64,000 bases of DNA from Allomuricauda sp. (GTDB taxonomy: Bacteria; Bacteroidota; Bacteroidia; Flavobacteriales; Flavobacteriaceae): the NCBI RefSeq assembly GCF_002699205.1, contig NZ_PABT01000011.1:80445-144444 (forward strand), given 5' to 3'. Positions 32,230 to 41,654 of the stretch are shown piece after piece (the stretch's first letter is position 1; every line of letters starts with the position of its first letter). The position numbers were made by a program, and so were the translations under genes. Under the pieces are notes generated by a model, which worked only from the letters and a program-made list of their open reading frames with translations, ran no database searches and was not told where the DNA came from.

Positions 32230-34002
32230 TTGGAACCATTTATAGTATCAGCTAGAAAATATAGACCCCAAACATTCAAGGATGTTGTGGGCCAGTCGTC
32301 CATTACCAATACGTTGATGAACGCCATTGAGCACGACCATTTGGCACAGGCCCTTTTGTTCTGTGGTCCAAGAGGTGTTGGTAAAACAACCTGTGCCCGT
32401 ATTTTGGCCAAGAAAATAAACCAGGATGGCACTGAAAGGGAAGATGAGGATTTTGCCTTCAACATTTTTGAACTGGATGCCGCCTCCAACAACTCTGTGG
32501 ACGATATTCGCAGTTTGATAGATCAAGTACGCATCCCACCACAAACAGGAAAGTACAAGGTGTACATTATTGACGAGGTGCACATGCTATCCCAATCGGC
32601 TTTCAATGCCTTTTTGAAAACCTTGGAAGAACCTCCAAAGCATGCCATTTTTATTTTGGCGACCACCGAAAAGCACAAAATAATCCCCACCATTCTATCA
32701 AGATGCCAAATATTTGATTTTAAGCGTATCACAGTCAAAGATGCCGCAGAGTATTTAAAACATATCGCGGAGCAGCAAGGTATAAAGGCAGAGGAAAGTG
32801 CGCTTCACATTATTGCACAAAAAGCAGATGGCGCCATGCGTGATGCGTTATCCATTTTTGATCGCGTAGTCAGTTTTTCGGGAAAGGAATTGACCAGAAA
32901 GGCTGTAACCGAAAACCTCAATGTTCTCGATTACGATATTTATTTCTCCGCAACAGATCTAATTCTGGAAAACAACATACCAGAACTCTTGATTCTTTTC
33001 AACAAGATTTTGTCCCTTGGATTTGATGGCCATCATTTTATCACTGGATTGGCTTCTCATTTTAGGGATTTGATGGTTTGCCAACATCCTGATACATTAA
33101 ATCTTTTGGAGGTGGGCGACGATGTGAAGCAGCAGTACCAAGAACAAGCAAAAAAGGCACCAAAAGAATTTCTTTTAAAGGCCATAGACTTGGCGAACGA
33201 CTGTGACCTAAAATACAAGGCCAGTAAGAACCAGCGATTACTGGTTGAACTTACTTTAATGAAATTGGCGTCCATCACTTTCGATGGAGAAAAAAAAAAC
33301 TCTAATTTCATAATTCCCGCCTCTCATTTTGCAGGAAAAAAAACATCGTCAAACGGTACTGCCACACAATCACAAAATAACGCTGCGTCCCAACCGATGG
33401 CGGTAACAGAAAAACCGGCCACCCCACCGACCATCACAAATGAACCCAAGGAAACCCCTGCAACCAAAGAAGTTGCAGTAGGAAATATCAGTGAGCCCAA
33501 AGAAAGTTATCAGCCAAAAAAGATAAACATAAAGATAGCTGAAAAGCGTGTTTCGGGGCTTTCACTATCCAGCATCAAGGTCAAAAAGGCACACGAAAAA
33601 ACCAAATCCCCAAGTATTGCGGAAGAAGATTTACCAAAAGATGCCTTTGAGGAAAAAGAAATGCAAAAACATTGGGATGATTTTGTCCATCAATTGGAAA
33701 AACAGGGTAAAAAAATATTGGCCAGCAACCTACAGACCGATGTTCCCAAACTGAAAAATGCAAACACGATTTGGATAGAGCTCCCCAACGGCACCATGAA
33801 AAAGGAAATCGAAAGGGAACAAAGTTTAATGTTGGATTACCTCAAACAAAAACTGAACAACTATTCCATTTCCCTACAAATTACGGTGAATGAAGAGGTG
33901 GCCAAAAAATTTGCTTTTACTCCAGAGGAGAAATACGAAAAATTAAGGGAGAAAAACCCAAATATAGACCTCCTCAGAAAAGAGTTTGACCTCGATTTTT
34001 AA
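32230..34002 (+). CDS. dnaX: DNA polymerase III subunits gamma and tau
   Basis: This 590-residue clamp-loader ATPase opens the sliding clamp and, as tau, binds polymerase and helicase. Start is TTG 32230 (EPFIVSARKYRPQTF); there is no ATG and a good promoter is close. AAA+ motifs: Walker A CGPRGVGKTTCAR, Walker B YIIDEVHML, sensor ATTEKHKI and arginine SRCQIFDF. The zinc module found in E. coli is missing, as in other Bacteroidetes. Domain III ends near residue 350; a low-complexity linker and a tau C-terminal part (about 480-590) follow. A slippery A10 run lies exactly at the domain III end. Confidence 0.95.
   Translation: MEPFIVSARKYRPQTFKDVVGQSSITNTLMNAIEHDHLAQALLFCGPRGVGKTTCARILAKKINQDGTEREDEDFAFNIFELDAASNNSVDDIRSLIDQVRIPPQTGKYKVYIIDEVHMLSQSAFNAFLKTLEEPPKHAIFILATTEKHKIIPTILSRCQIFDFKRITVKDAAEYLKHIAEQQGIKAEESALHIIAQKADGAMRDALSIFDRVVSFSGKELTRKAVTENLNVLDYDIYFSATDLILENNIPELLILFNKILSLGFDGHHFITGLASHFRDLMVCQHPDTLNLLEVGDDVKQQYQEQAKKAPKEFLLKAIDLANDCDLKYKASKNQRLLVELTLMKLASITFDGEKKNSNFIIPASHFAGKKTSSNGTATQSQNNAASQPMAVTEKPATPPTITNEPKETPATKEVAVGNISEPKESYQPKKINIKIAEKRVSGLSLSSIKVKKAHEKTKSPSIAEEDLPKDAFEEKEMQKHWDDFVHQLEKQGKKILASNLQTDVPKLKNANTIWIELPNGTMKKEIEREQSLMLDYLKQKLNNYSISLQITVNEEVAKKFAFTPEEKYEKLREKNPNIDLLRKEFDLDF
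33290..33306 (+). other. Putative programmed frameshift/slippage site producing DnaX gamma
   Basis: Ten A residues (33290-33299) then C: in frame the codons are GAA AAA AAA AAC, i.e. the heptamer A AAA AAC. A -1 shift, or one extra A in the mRNA, gives AAA CTC TAA, a stop after about 358 residues, directly after domain III. GGAG lies immediately upstream (33286-33289). Confidence 0.6.
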
Positions 34003-34022
34003 ACTTACCACACAATACTTTT

Positions 34023-34030
34023 TATCTTTG
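34023..34030 (+). promoter_or_regulatory. miaE promoter -7 element
   Basis: TATCTTTG matches TAnnTTTG, 27 bp upstream of the miaE start codon. Confidence 0.65.
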
Positions 34031-34056
34031 CATCCGTAACTTTCTAAAATATATTC

Positions 34057-34638
34057 ATGCTAGGCCTAAAATTACCTACGGACCCAAGATGGGTAAACAT
34101 TGTTGAAAAGAATATCGAAGAAATTTTGACAGATCATGCCTATTGCGAGCAGAAAGCTGCCAGTACGGCCATTTCGTTGATTATTGGTTTTCCGGAAAAA
34201 TCGGAACTGGTAAAGGAAATGACCGCGCTTGCCCGTGAAGAGATGGGACATTTCAACATGGTTCATGACAAAATTTTAGATCGTGGATGGGTTTTGGGTC
34301 GCGAGCGCAAAGATGAATATGTGGTTGAATTGATGAAATTCTTCCCCAAGGGTGGCAGTAGGGAAACCCACTTGGTACATAAACTTTTATATGCGGCACT
34401 GATAGAGGCTCGCAGCTGTGAGCGTTTCAGGTTACTTTCGGAGGAATTGGACGACGAGGAATTATCCGAGTTTTACCGCAACCTAATGGTAAGCGAAGCG
34501 AACCACTACACCATGTTCCTAAAGTTTGCCCGTAAATATGGCAACAGGGAGGAAGTGGACAAAAAATGGGAGGATCTATTGGAATATGAGGCCCAATTAA
34601 TGAAGAACCTCGGCAAAAAGGAGACCATGCACGGTTAA
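34057..34638 (+). CDS. miaE: tRNA 2-methylthio-N6-isopentenyladenosine hydroxylase, MiaE-type
   Basis: This 193-residue ferritin-like di-iron protein hydroxylates the isopentenyl group of ms2i6A37 in tRNA. Metal ligands are in CEQKAAS, AREEMGHF (ExxH), EARSCERF and SEANHYTMF (ExxH). Length and helical layout fit the family. It overlaps the convergent ppx gene by 4 bp. Confidence 0.9.
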   Translation: MLGLKLPTDPRWVNIVEKNIEEILTDHAYCEQKAASTAISLIIGFPEKSELVKEMTALAREEMGHFNMVHDKILDRGWVLGRERKDEYVVELMKFFPKGGSRETHLVHKLLYAALIEARSCERFRLLSEELDDEELSEFYRNLMVSEANHYTMFLKFARKYGNREEVDKKWEDLLEYEAQLMKNLGKKETMHG

Positions 34639-35522
34639 TTTTCGTGGTAGTACAACATTTTTATCATTCCGTCGGCCAAGCCAATCTTGGGTACAAGAAT
34701 TTTTTTGGCCTTGCTCCACTTGGCAGCATTTAGGAATATTTTGGTTGCAGGTATTATTACATCTGCGCGGTCCTGGTTAAGGCCAAGTTCCGAGATTCTG
34801 TCCTCGTATGCCATACTGTCCAAGAAATGATATTGCGCATTCAACCAAATATAGGAAAGGGGTTGCCCTACTTTTCTGCCGGACATTTTATGAAGTTTAT
34901 TGATGTTTCCCCCAGATCCAATGATTTCTACCGTTTTGTCATTGGGAATGTTTGATTTGATCCAGGTCTTTATTTCATCCCAAACGGAATCGTTGACCAA
35001 TTCGTTCAGTATTCTAAGCGTGCCTATCTTAAAGGATTTGGAAAACAACGGCTTCCCTTTATCGATAATCGTAAATTCTGTACTGCCCCCTCCAACATCC
35101 ACATACAGATAAAGCCGATCATTTTTAATAATGTCCTTTAGATCTGTGGACGCAATAATCGAGGCTTCTTGTTTTCCGTCAATAACACGAACGTCGATCT
35201 CCGACTCTTTTTTGACCTTTTCCACCACACTGGCACCATTTTTAGCCTCCCTAAGGGCAGAAGTGGCACAGGCCATATACTTTTCCACACCATAAACATC
35301 CATTAGAAGCTTGAAGGCCTGCATGGTCTTCACCAAACGATTTTGGTTTCTCTCGGATATCTCACCTTTTAAAAAAGCATCTTCCCCTAAACGGACAGGT
35401 ACTCTCACCAGCTCGCTTTTCTTAAAGACGGCGGGCTTGTTTTGGTGTTCTATCACATTGTTTATAAGTAACCTAACAGCATTGGACCCAATATCGATTG
35501 CAGCAAATTTTCGTATAACCAA
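34635..35522 (-). CDS. ppx: Ppx/GppA-family phosphatase (exopolyphosphatase-like)
   Basis: This 295-residue ASKHA-fold enzyme has the phosphate-1 motif FAAIDIGSNAVRLLI, DVGGGSTEFT (phosphate 2) and EIIGSGGNINKL. It has only the two N-terminal domains, as is common in Bacteroidetes. It presumably removes terminal phosphate from polyphosphate or pppGpp. ppk1 lies 11 bp upstream on the same strand, so polyphosphate turnover is the likely role. Confidence 0.88.
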   Translation of the reverse strand: MVIRKFAAIDIGSNAVRLLINNVIEHQNKPAVFKKSELVRVPVRLGEDAFLKGEISERNQNRLVKTMQAFKLLMDVYGVEKYMACATSALREAKNGASVVEKVKKESEIDVRVIDGKQEASIIASTDLKDIIKNDRLYLYVDVGGGSTEFTIIDKGKPLFSKSFKIGTLRILNELVNDSVWDEIKTWIKSNIPNDKTVEIIGSGGNINKLHKMSGRKVGQPLSYIWLNAQYHFLDSMAYEDRISELGLNQDRADVIIPATKIFLNAAKWSKAKKILVPKIGLADGMIKMLYYHEN

Positions 35523-35533
35523 ACCCTATGATA

Positions 35534-37609
35534 TTAAGATTCCAACTTTTTTTTGTAGTAGTTGTACATTTCAACTTGAGACCTAAATTCAGGTTCTCCC
35601 TTTGCTCGCTTTCTGTACGCATTATCCTGTTTTGCGGAAAAAACCCGCGCCTTTGAGTTGTCTCGCCATGAGATTTCAAAGGTATCCAGCAATTCCTCCC
35701 TGATATCCGGATCGTAAATGGGACATCCCACCTCTACCCTGAAATCTAGATTTCTAGTCATCCAATCCGCAGAGGATATATAAATTTTGGGGTCACCTCC
35801 ATTTCCGAAAATAAATAATCTTGGATGTTCCAAAAACTTATCCACTACACTAATGGCCTCAATATTCTCGCTCATACCTTCAACACCTGGAATAAGGCAA
35901 CAAACACCCCTGACAATCATCTGGATTTTCACCCCTGCCCTACTGGCTTCGTATAGCTTGTCCACCATTTTGTAGGAGGTTAGGCTGTTCATCTTTATCT
36001 TGATATAGGCTTCCTTTCCTGCGCGGGCATTGGCAATCTCCCCATCGATCAATTTCATGAAGGTTGACTTGGTGTAATGTGGGGATACGATAAGATGTTT
36101 ATACTTATTGATCTTATAATTTGTCTCAAAGAACCCGAACACCTTGTTCATATCCTTTAAAATGCCCTGGTGGGCGGTAAACAAGGTATAATCCGTGTAT
36201 ATTTTTGCAGTGGACTCGTTAAAATTACCTGTACTGATGAAGCCGTAACGTTTCAACCCCTCCTTTTCCTCTCGCTCTATCAGACAGATCTTACTGTGTA
36301 CTTTTAAACCGGGAACACCAAAAATCAATTTCACACCTTCATTCTGCAAATGGTTGGCATATTGAATATTGTTTTGCTCATCAAACCTAGCCTGTAGTTC
36401 TATCTGCACGGTGACCTGTTTGCCGTTTTTGACTGCATTGACCAGGGCGGATACGATTTGGCTATCAGTGGCCAACCGGTATATGGTGATTTTAATACTG
36501 CGTACCTGGGGATCAAGTGCGGCCTCCCTCAAAAACTTGGTCACATAACTAAAGGTATGGTAAGGAGCATAGATCATATAATCTTTATGGGCTATGATAT
36601 CCAGCAAACTTCCCTTCATGCTCAGTCCCTTTACGGGCAATGGCTCTATCTTATCGTACATTAGATCGTGCCTGCCCAAACTTGGAAACCCCATGTAGTC
36701 CCTCCTGTTATGGTAACGTCCCCCGGGAATCACACTATCGGTGTCCATGATATCCATTTTTTCCTTGAGGAACTGAAGGGTGTCCTTATCAATGGTCTTA
36801 TCGTAAACAAACCGGACCGGATCGCTTATTTTTCTGTGCTCAACGCTTGATGAAATTTTTTCGATGAAACTTTTGCTCAGGTCATTGTCGATATCCAACT
36901 CGGCATCACGGGTAATTTTGATCATGTGCGCAGAAATGGATTCAAACTCGAACATGGTGAACACACTGTCCAGACAATATCGTATCAAATCATCCAACAT
37001 GATGATATAATCCTTGTCTCCTTCTTTGGGCAATACCACAAAACGGTCTATTCCCTTTGGGATCTCGATAAGGGCATATCTGTTATGCCTGCCTTTTTCC
37101 GAGCCGTTCTTCATCACGATCTTTACCGCTAAATAAGCCGCTGTGTCCTTCAGAAGCGGAAACTCGGTAAGATCATTGAGAATAATGGTCATCAACTCCT
37201 GGTTTACCTTTTTAAAGAAGTAATCCCGGATAAATTCGGCCTGGCTTTCGGTCACTTCCGTTTCCCTGATGATGAAGATATTTTCTTCACGAAGCTCCCT
37301 ATCGATTTCCTTGAATATTTCAAGACTCCGTGCTTGCTGGGCAATCACTATTTTGGTGATTTCTTCCAAAAGGTCCTTTGCTTTTTCCCCGCCCAAGACA
37401 CTTTTACCGGTTTTTCCAGCATCCACAATACGCTTTACCGTGGCATACCTCACCTTGAAAAACTCGTCCAAGTTGTTGCTGAAAATACCTAGGAACCGTA
37501 ATCGGTCAATCAGCGGTACTCTATGGTCCTTACTTTCTTGCAGTACCCTAGCATTAAACTGTAGCCAACTGATTTCCCTGTTTATATATTCGTTCTTTGT
37601 TTTTATCAT
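35534..37609 (-). CDS. ppk1: Polyphosphate kinase 1
   Basis: This 691-residue PPK1 reversibly makes polyphosphate from ATP. It starts with YINREISWLQFNARVLQE, has PLD-like domains with the autophosphorylated His in KVHSKICLIEREE (about residue 440), the ISTGNFNESTAKIYTDYTLF block and LEHPRLFIFGNGGDPKIYIS. The full family length is present. It is part of a minus-strand run with ppx, sixA and pdxH, with gaps of 3-12 bp. Confidence 0.95.
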   Translation of the reverse strand: MIKTKNEYINREISWLQFNARVLQESKDHRVPLIDRLRFLGIFSNNLDEFFKVRYATVKRIVDAGKTGKSVLGGEKAKDLLEEITKIVIAQQARSLEIFKEIDRELREENIFIIRETEVTESQAEFIRDYFFKKVNQELMTIILNDLTEFPLLKDTAAYLAVKIVMKNGSEKGRHNRYALIEIPKGIDRFVVLPKEGDKDYIIMLDDLIRYCLDSVFTMFEFESISAHMIKITRDAELDIDNDLSKSFIEKISSSVEHRKISDPVRFVYDKTIDKDTLQFLKEKMDIMDTDSVIPGGRYHNRRDYMGFPSLGRHDLMYDKIEPLPVKGLSMKGSLLDIIAHKDYMIYAPYHTFSYVTKFLREAALDPQVRSIKITIYRLATDSQIVSALVNAVKNGKQVTVQIELQARFDEQNNIQYANHLQNEGVKLIFGVPGLKVHSKICLIEREEKEGLKRYGFISTGNFNESTAKIYTDYTLFTAHQGILKDMNKVFGFFETNYKINKYKHLIVSPHYTKSTFMKLIDGEIANARAGKEAYIKIKMNSLTSYKMVDKLYEASRAGVKIQMIVRGVCCLIPGVEGMSENIEAISVVDKFLEHPRLFIFGNGGDPKIYISSADWMTRNLDFRVEVGCPIYDPDIREELLDTFEISWRDNSKARVFSAKQDNAYRKRAKGEPEFRSQVEMYNYYKKKLES

Positions 37610-37612
37610 TTA

Positions 37613-38098
37613 TTATTTTAAGTGTTTTGGAAAGATCATTTGCGTTGTGGTTCCGGCTGATATTTTGGACCAATCGTCCACACCAAATGTAATGTGCACG
37701 AGTCCCGCCGTGGGAACGTTCTCAATATACTGATCTCCCCAAGTATTTGCAAGCGAAGTAAAGGCATAGTTGTGCCCAAATATGGCGACGGTATGCAAAT
37801 CATTGTCCCATTGCCGCACAAATTGTTCCACACTATGGCCGGAAAAGTCATATAATGAATCGTTTACACTATATTTTTCTAGATCGAACCCCAGATTCCG
37901 TACAAAAATCATACTTGTGTGCATGGCTCGATTTGCCGGGCTTGAATATATATGATCGATTTCCGGTGCATGAAGTTTAAAAGTTTTGGAAACCAAGTGT
38001 GCGTCCGATATCCCCCGTTGTTTCAAAGGCCTGTCCTTGTCAGATACATCATAATCCCATGAGGACTTCCCATGGCGCATCAAAATCAATTGTTTCAT
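37613..38098 (-). CDS. sixA: SixA-like histidine phosphatase
   Basis: This 161-residue phosphoglycerate-mutase-like phosphatase has the RHG motif at LILMRHGKSSWD and the second His in AIFGHNYAF. SixA of E. coli dephosphorylates phosphohistidine proteins. ATG 38098 gives the motif at the usual distance; the longer frame from 38137 overlaps pdxH. Adjacent to ppk1 in the same operon. Confidence 0.87.
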   Translation of the reverse strand: MKQLILMRHGKSSWDYDVSDKDRPLKQRGISDAHLVSKTFKLHAPEIDHIYSSPANRAMHTSMIFVRNLGFDLEKYSVNDSLYDFSGHSVEQFVRQWDNDLHTVAIFGHNYAFTSLANTWGDQYIENVPTAGLVHITFGVDDWSKISAGTTTQMIFPKHLK

Positions 38099-38109
38099 TT
38101 TACTTTGGA

Positions 38110-38757
38110 TTAGGGTGCCAAACGTTCTATTTTCCAATCAAAGTCTTCTTGAAGGGAATATCGTATCCTATCATGCAATCTATTGGGACGTCCCTGCCAA
38201 AATTCCATGGAAACGGGCCTTACCAGATATCCTCCCCAATATTCAGGTCGTTGGACTTCTTTCCCTTCATACTTTTTCTCAAGTTTCTCCAACTCTTCCT
38301 CCAAATATTGGCGGGACGGGATCACTTGGCTCTGATCGGACACTATGGCCCCCAATTGACTTCCGGTCGGTCGAGATTCAAAATATCCATCAGAAAGGTT
38401 TTCCGCTATCTTCTCCGCCCTACCTTTTATAATGACCTGACGTTCCATGTTTGGCCAAAAAAAGGATAAACATACAGATGGATTGGCCGCGATGGCCCTT
38501 CCTTTTTCGCTTTGGTAATTGGTATAAAAAATAAATCCCTCAAAGGTGAATTTCTTCATCAGAACGACCCGACTTTTGGGAAAACCATCCAAACCGATGG
38601 TCGAGACCGTCATGGCATTGGGTTCATCCACTCCATTGGAGGCCTCCACCTCATAAAACCACTTTTGGAATTGCTCCATGGGATTCTCTTTTATGGTCTC
38701 CTCGGTCAATTCACTTTTTTCGTAAGATTTTCTATAGTTGCTCAGGTCCTTTTGCAT
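38110..38757 (-). CDS. pdxH: Pyridoxamine 5'-phosphate oxidase
   Basis: This 215-residue FMN-dependent oxidase forms pyridoxal 5'-phosphate from PNP or PMP. It has AMTVSTIGLDGFPKSRVVLMK, FYTNYQSEKGRAI, the conserved C-terminal FWQGRPNRLHDRI and ends with ERLAP. Complete. It belongs to the minus-strand core operon. Confidence 0.96.
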   Translation of the reverse strand: MQKDLSNYRKSYEKSELTEETIKENPMEQFQKWFYEVEASNGVDEPNAMTVSTIGLDGFPKSRVVLMKKFTFEGFIFYTNYQSEKGRAIAANPSVCLSFFWPNMERQVIIKGRAEKIAENLSDGYFESRPTGSQLGAIVSDQSQVIPSRQYLEEELEKLEKKYEGKEVQRPEYWGGYLVRPVSMEFWQGRPNRLHDRIRYSLQEDFDWKIERLAP

Positions 38758-38825
38758 GATGTGAAGTTCGGCAAAATTCGAATCTCCTCAAAGCAACCCT
38801 GTTGTAAAAGTTTTGTAAAAATTCC

Positions 38826-39737
38826 CTAGCTGTCGAATTCAAAGGTTTTGCCATCGTCGGCCAAATCTACCGCTGGAAAAATTTCTTTTGCTTCTTCCTT
38901 AAATGGTTCGATGGATTTGTAGCGTGTGGAATAATGCCCCAAAATAAGAAGTTTTGCATTGGCTTTTTTCGCAATTTGCGCTGCTTCCTTAGCGGTGGCA
39001 TGCTTTGTTTTTTCACAAAGGTGGGATTCCGATTCCAGGAAAGTAGATTCATGGTACAGCACCGTCACATCTTTGATGATGGGCAAAACTGCTTCGTTAT
39101 ACATGGTGTCACTACAAAAAGCGTAGCTTTTGGGTTCCGGCGGATCTAGGGTAATCATCTTGTTGGGGACCTTATTTCCGAACTCATCCAAACCGTCGGC
39201 CCCATTCTTAATATTGTTGAACTGGCTCTTATCCACCCCATACTGTCTGGCCGCCTCAATGTTCAAGGTTCTTGGCGCTTCTTTCTCTTGGAACATGAAA
39301 CCATTGGTATATACCCTATGAATCAATGGGATGGTACGAACCGTAAGTTTCTCATCTTCAAAAATGAGTTCGGATTCTTTTGATTCCAGCTCATGGAATA
39401 TCAAGGGGTAATTGGTCCAAGAATCCCCAAGTTTCAGCAATAGGGTGATTGCCTGCTGTATCCCTTTGGGGCCATAAATGTGCAATTCCTTGTCCCTCCC
39501 CAACAACCTAAAGGTTGAGATCAGTCCGGGAAGACCAAAAAAGTGATCACCATGAAGGTGCGATATAAAGATATGGTTGATTCTGGAGAACTTGACCTTG
39601 TACTTTCTGAGCTGTACCTGGGTTCCCTCCCCGCAGTCTATCAAAAAAAGATGGTTTTTTATTTCGAGTACCTGCGATGTCGGGTTTGTAAATGTTCGTG
39701 GTGTAGCGGCATAACAACCTAATACGTTGAGCTTCAT
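38826..39737 (-). CDS. rnz: Ribonuclease Z (tRNA 3' endonuclease)
   Basis: This 303-residue metallo-beta-lactamase fold enzyme cuts tRNA precursors 3' of the discriminator base. Zinc motif HLHGDHFFGLPG (about residue 60), HESTFLE and GHYSTRY are seen. The N-terminus MKLNVLGCYAATPRTFTNPT is typical. It overlaps the upstream small STAS-like gene by 4 bp. Confidence 0.95.
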   Translation of the reverse strand: MKLNVLGCYAATPRTFTNPTSQVLEIKNHLFLIDCGEGTQVQLRKYKVKFSRINHIFISHLHGDHFFGLPGLISTFRLLGRDKELHIYGPKGIQQAITLLLKLGDSWTNYPLIFHELESKESELIFEDEKLTVRTIPLIHRVYTNGFMFQEKEAPRTLNIEAARQYGVDKSQFNNIKNGADGLDEFGNKVPNKMITLDPPEPKSYAFCSDTMYNEAVLPIIKDVTVLYHESTFLESESHLCEKTKHATAKEAAQIAKKANAKLLILGHYSTRYKSIEPFKEEAKEIFPAVDLADDGKTFEFDS

Positions 39738-40066
39738 ATACCTAAGTCACGTTCTATTTCCTCCATTTCGATAAGGTCCTTGGCTTCTTGCAACGTAGGT
39801 ACCACACTAAGTTCATCCGGGATTTCATCATAGCTCAGTTTATCGGTAACCAAAACAAAAGATTTGCCAGATCCTTTATGGGTGTTGGACATATCCAAAA
39901 ATTCCAGTAAATCGTCAATGTTGAGTTTATCAAAAGAAAAAAGATTGATAACTATGTTATCATGCTTCAGTTTTGGGTATGCTTTTTTCAAGTTTTCCAA
40001 AAACCCCGAAAGCGTTGTTTTCTCTTGGAAAACAATGGTTGTTGTCCCGTCTTTGTCGATAATCAT
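39734..40066 (-). CDS. Small STAS-like protein adjacent to rnz
   Basis: This 110-residue protein has the beta-alpha pattern of STAS/anti-sigma-factor-antagonist-like folds (NIVINLFSFDKLNIDDLLEFL). No phosphorylatable serine is evident. It is translationally coupled to rnz (ATGA overlap) and 3 bp downstream of pyrB. Role unknown. Confidence 0.7.
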   Translation of the reverse strand: MIIDKDGTTTIVFQEKTTLSGFLENLKKAYPKLKHDNIVINLFSFDKLNIDDLLEFLDMSNTHKGSGKSFVLVTDKLSYDEIPDELSVVPTLQEAKDLIEMEEIERDLGI

Positions 40067-40069
40067 CTT

Positions 40070-40996
40070 TTACTTAATTTTTGATGCCAATAGATAGAGT
40101 ACCGCCATACGAACTGCAACTCCATTTTCCACTTGGTGCAAAATAATGGATTGGTCCGAATCGGCTACATCACTTGTAATCTCAACACCACGGTTTATTG
40201 GCCCTGGGTGCATGATCACAATCTGCTTGTCCAAACTGTTCAACAGCTCTTTATTAACCCCAAACTGTTGTGTATATTCACGAGTGGACGGAAAATAACT
40301 GATATCCATTCGTTCGTTCTGAACACGTAGCATATTGGCAACATCACACCACTCCAAGGCTTTTTTCAAATTGGTCTCCACCCCAACTCCCAGAGATTCA
40401 ATATGCTTGGGGATAAGTGTTCGTGGACCACAAACCTTTACATTGGCCCCTTGCAATTTTAAGGCAAAAATATTGGACAATGCTACCCGTGAGTGCAGGA
40501 TATCCCCAACAATTACCACGTTCTTCCCACCTACATCGCCCAGCTTTTCGCGTATGGAATAGGAGTCCAACAAGGCTTGTGTGGGGTGTTCGTGGGCCCC
40601 ATCGCCAGCATTTACAATCGCTGCCTTTACGTGTTTTGATAAAAATATGCCTGCACCCGGATTTGGATGGCGCATCACCACCATATCCACTTTCATGGAC
40701 AGGATATTGTTTACGGTATCAATGAGGGTCTCCCCTTTTTTTACGGATGATTGCCCAGCAGAGAAATTGACCACATCTGCAGAAAGTCGCTTTTCGGCCA
40801 GTTCAAAAGACAGCCTTGTGCGGGTACTGTTCTCAAAAAAGATATTGGCTATGGTAATGTCCCTGAGGGTCGGCACCTTTTTTATGGAACGGTTGATCAC
40901 TTCCTTAAAATGATCGGCAGTTTCAAAAATGAGCGATATATCTTTTTTGTCCAGATATTTTATTCCCAACAAGTGATTTACACTTAACTCGCTCAT
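40070..40996 (-). CDS. pyrB: Aspartate carbamoyltransferase catalytic subunit
   Basis: This 308-residue enzyme makes carbamoyl-aspartate for pyrimidine synthesis. Carbamoyl-phosphate motif FENSTRTRLSFELA (about residue 53), GAHEHPTQALLD and HPGPINRGVE are present. It follows pyrR by 6 bp on the same strand, the usual pyrimidine pair. No regulatory subunit is seen. Confidence 0.96.
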   Translation of the reverse strand: MSELSVNHLLGIKYLDKKDISLIFETADHFKEVINRSIKKVPTLRDITIANIFFENSTRTRLSFELAEKRLSADVVNFSAGQSSVKKGETLIDTVNNILSMKVDMVVMRHPNPGAGIFLSKHVKAAIVNAGDGAHEHPTQALLDSYSIREKLGDVGGKNVVIVGDILHSRVALSNIFALKLQGANVKVCGPRTLIPKHIESLGVGVETNLKKALEWCDVANMLRVQNERMDISYFPSTREYTQQFGVNKELLNSLDKQIVIMHPGPINRGVEITSDVADSDQSIILHQVENGVAVRMAVLYLLASKIK

Positions 40997-41002
40997 TACT
41001 TT

Positions 41003-41539
41003 TTATTTGCTTACTAAATATACTTTATCCTCCCCATCATTTTCTTCCCACATCACCTTTACTTTTTCTTCGTTTATGGCATCTACCTGTCGGCCCCTAT
41101 ATGTGGGCTGAATGGGCAAATGTCTACTGAACCTTCTATCAATCAATGTCAAAAGTTCAATACTGCTCGGTCTTCCAAAGGATTGGATCGCGGTCAATGC
41201 TGCCCTGATACTTCTTCCGGTATACAATACATCATCTATGAACACCACTTTTCTGTCTTCCACCAAAAAATCCATTTGTGTAGAATTGGCTTTCAGGATT
41301 TCCCCTCTGCCGAAATCGTCCCTAAAAAATGTGATGTCCAAGAATCCCAGATCAATATGATTGACCTTGTATTCCTTTTTGAGAATCTTTACCAACCTTT
41401 CTGCCAAAAACACACCTCTGGGCTGAATACCTATGAGTGCGGTATCCTTGAAATCCAAATGGTTTTCCATTAGTTGACAGGCCAACCGGTGCAGTATGAT
41501 GTTGATTTCTTTTGAAGTAAGCAGTACTTTTTGACTCAT
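41003..41539 (-). CDS. pyrR: PyrR-like uracil phosphoribosyltransferase / pyrimidine regulator
   Basis: This 178-residue type I phosphoribosyltransferase has the PRPP motif VVFIDDVLYTGRSIRAAL and the N-terminal GIQPRGVFLAERL. In Gram-positive bacteria it attenuates the pyr operon. No clear PyrR-binding leader is seen here. ATG 41539 (MSQKVLL) is preferred over 41581. Next gene is pyrB. Confidence 0.93.
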   Translation of the reverse strand: MSQKVLLTSKEINIILHRLACQLMENHLDFKDTALIGIQPRGVFLAERLVKILKKEYKVNHIDLGFLDITFFRDDFGRGEILKANSTQMDFLVEDRKVVFIDDVLYTGRSIRAALTAIQSFGRPSSIELLTLIDRRFSRHLPIQPTYRGRQVDAINEEKVKVMWEENDGEDKVYLVSK

Positions 41540-41603
41540 ATGCTGTGTGCGACCAACTCGGTTGAGCACAAAAGTAAGCATTTCTTTAAAATGTTCGGGA
41601 CAT

Positions 41604-41634
41604 AAAAAAGCCCCGACTGTTTCCAGCGGGGCTT
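41604..41634 (-). terminator. Terminator after rpsA
   Basis: AAGCCCCG and CGGGGCTT stem followed on the minus strand by a run of six T residues, 20 bp after the rpsA stop. Confidence 0.8.
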
Positions 41635-41654
41635 CGTATCATTGAAAAGTCCGA

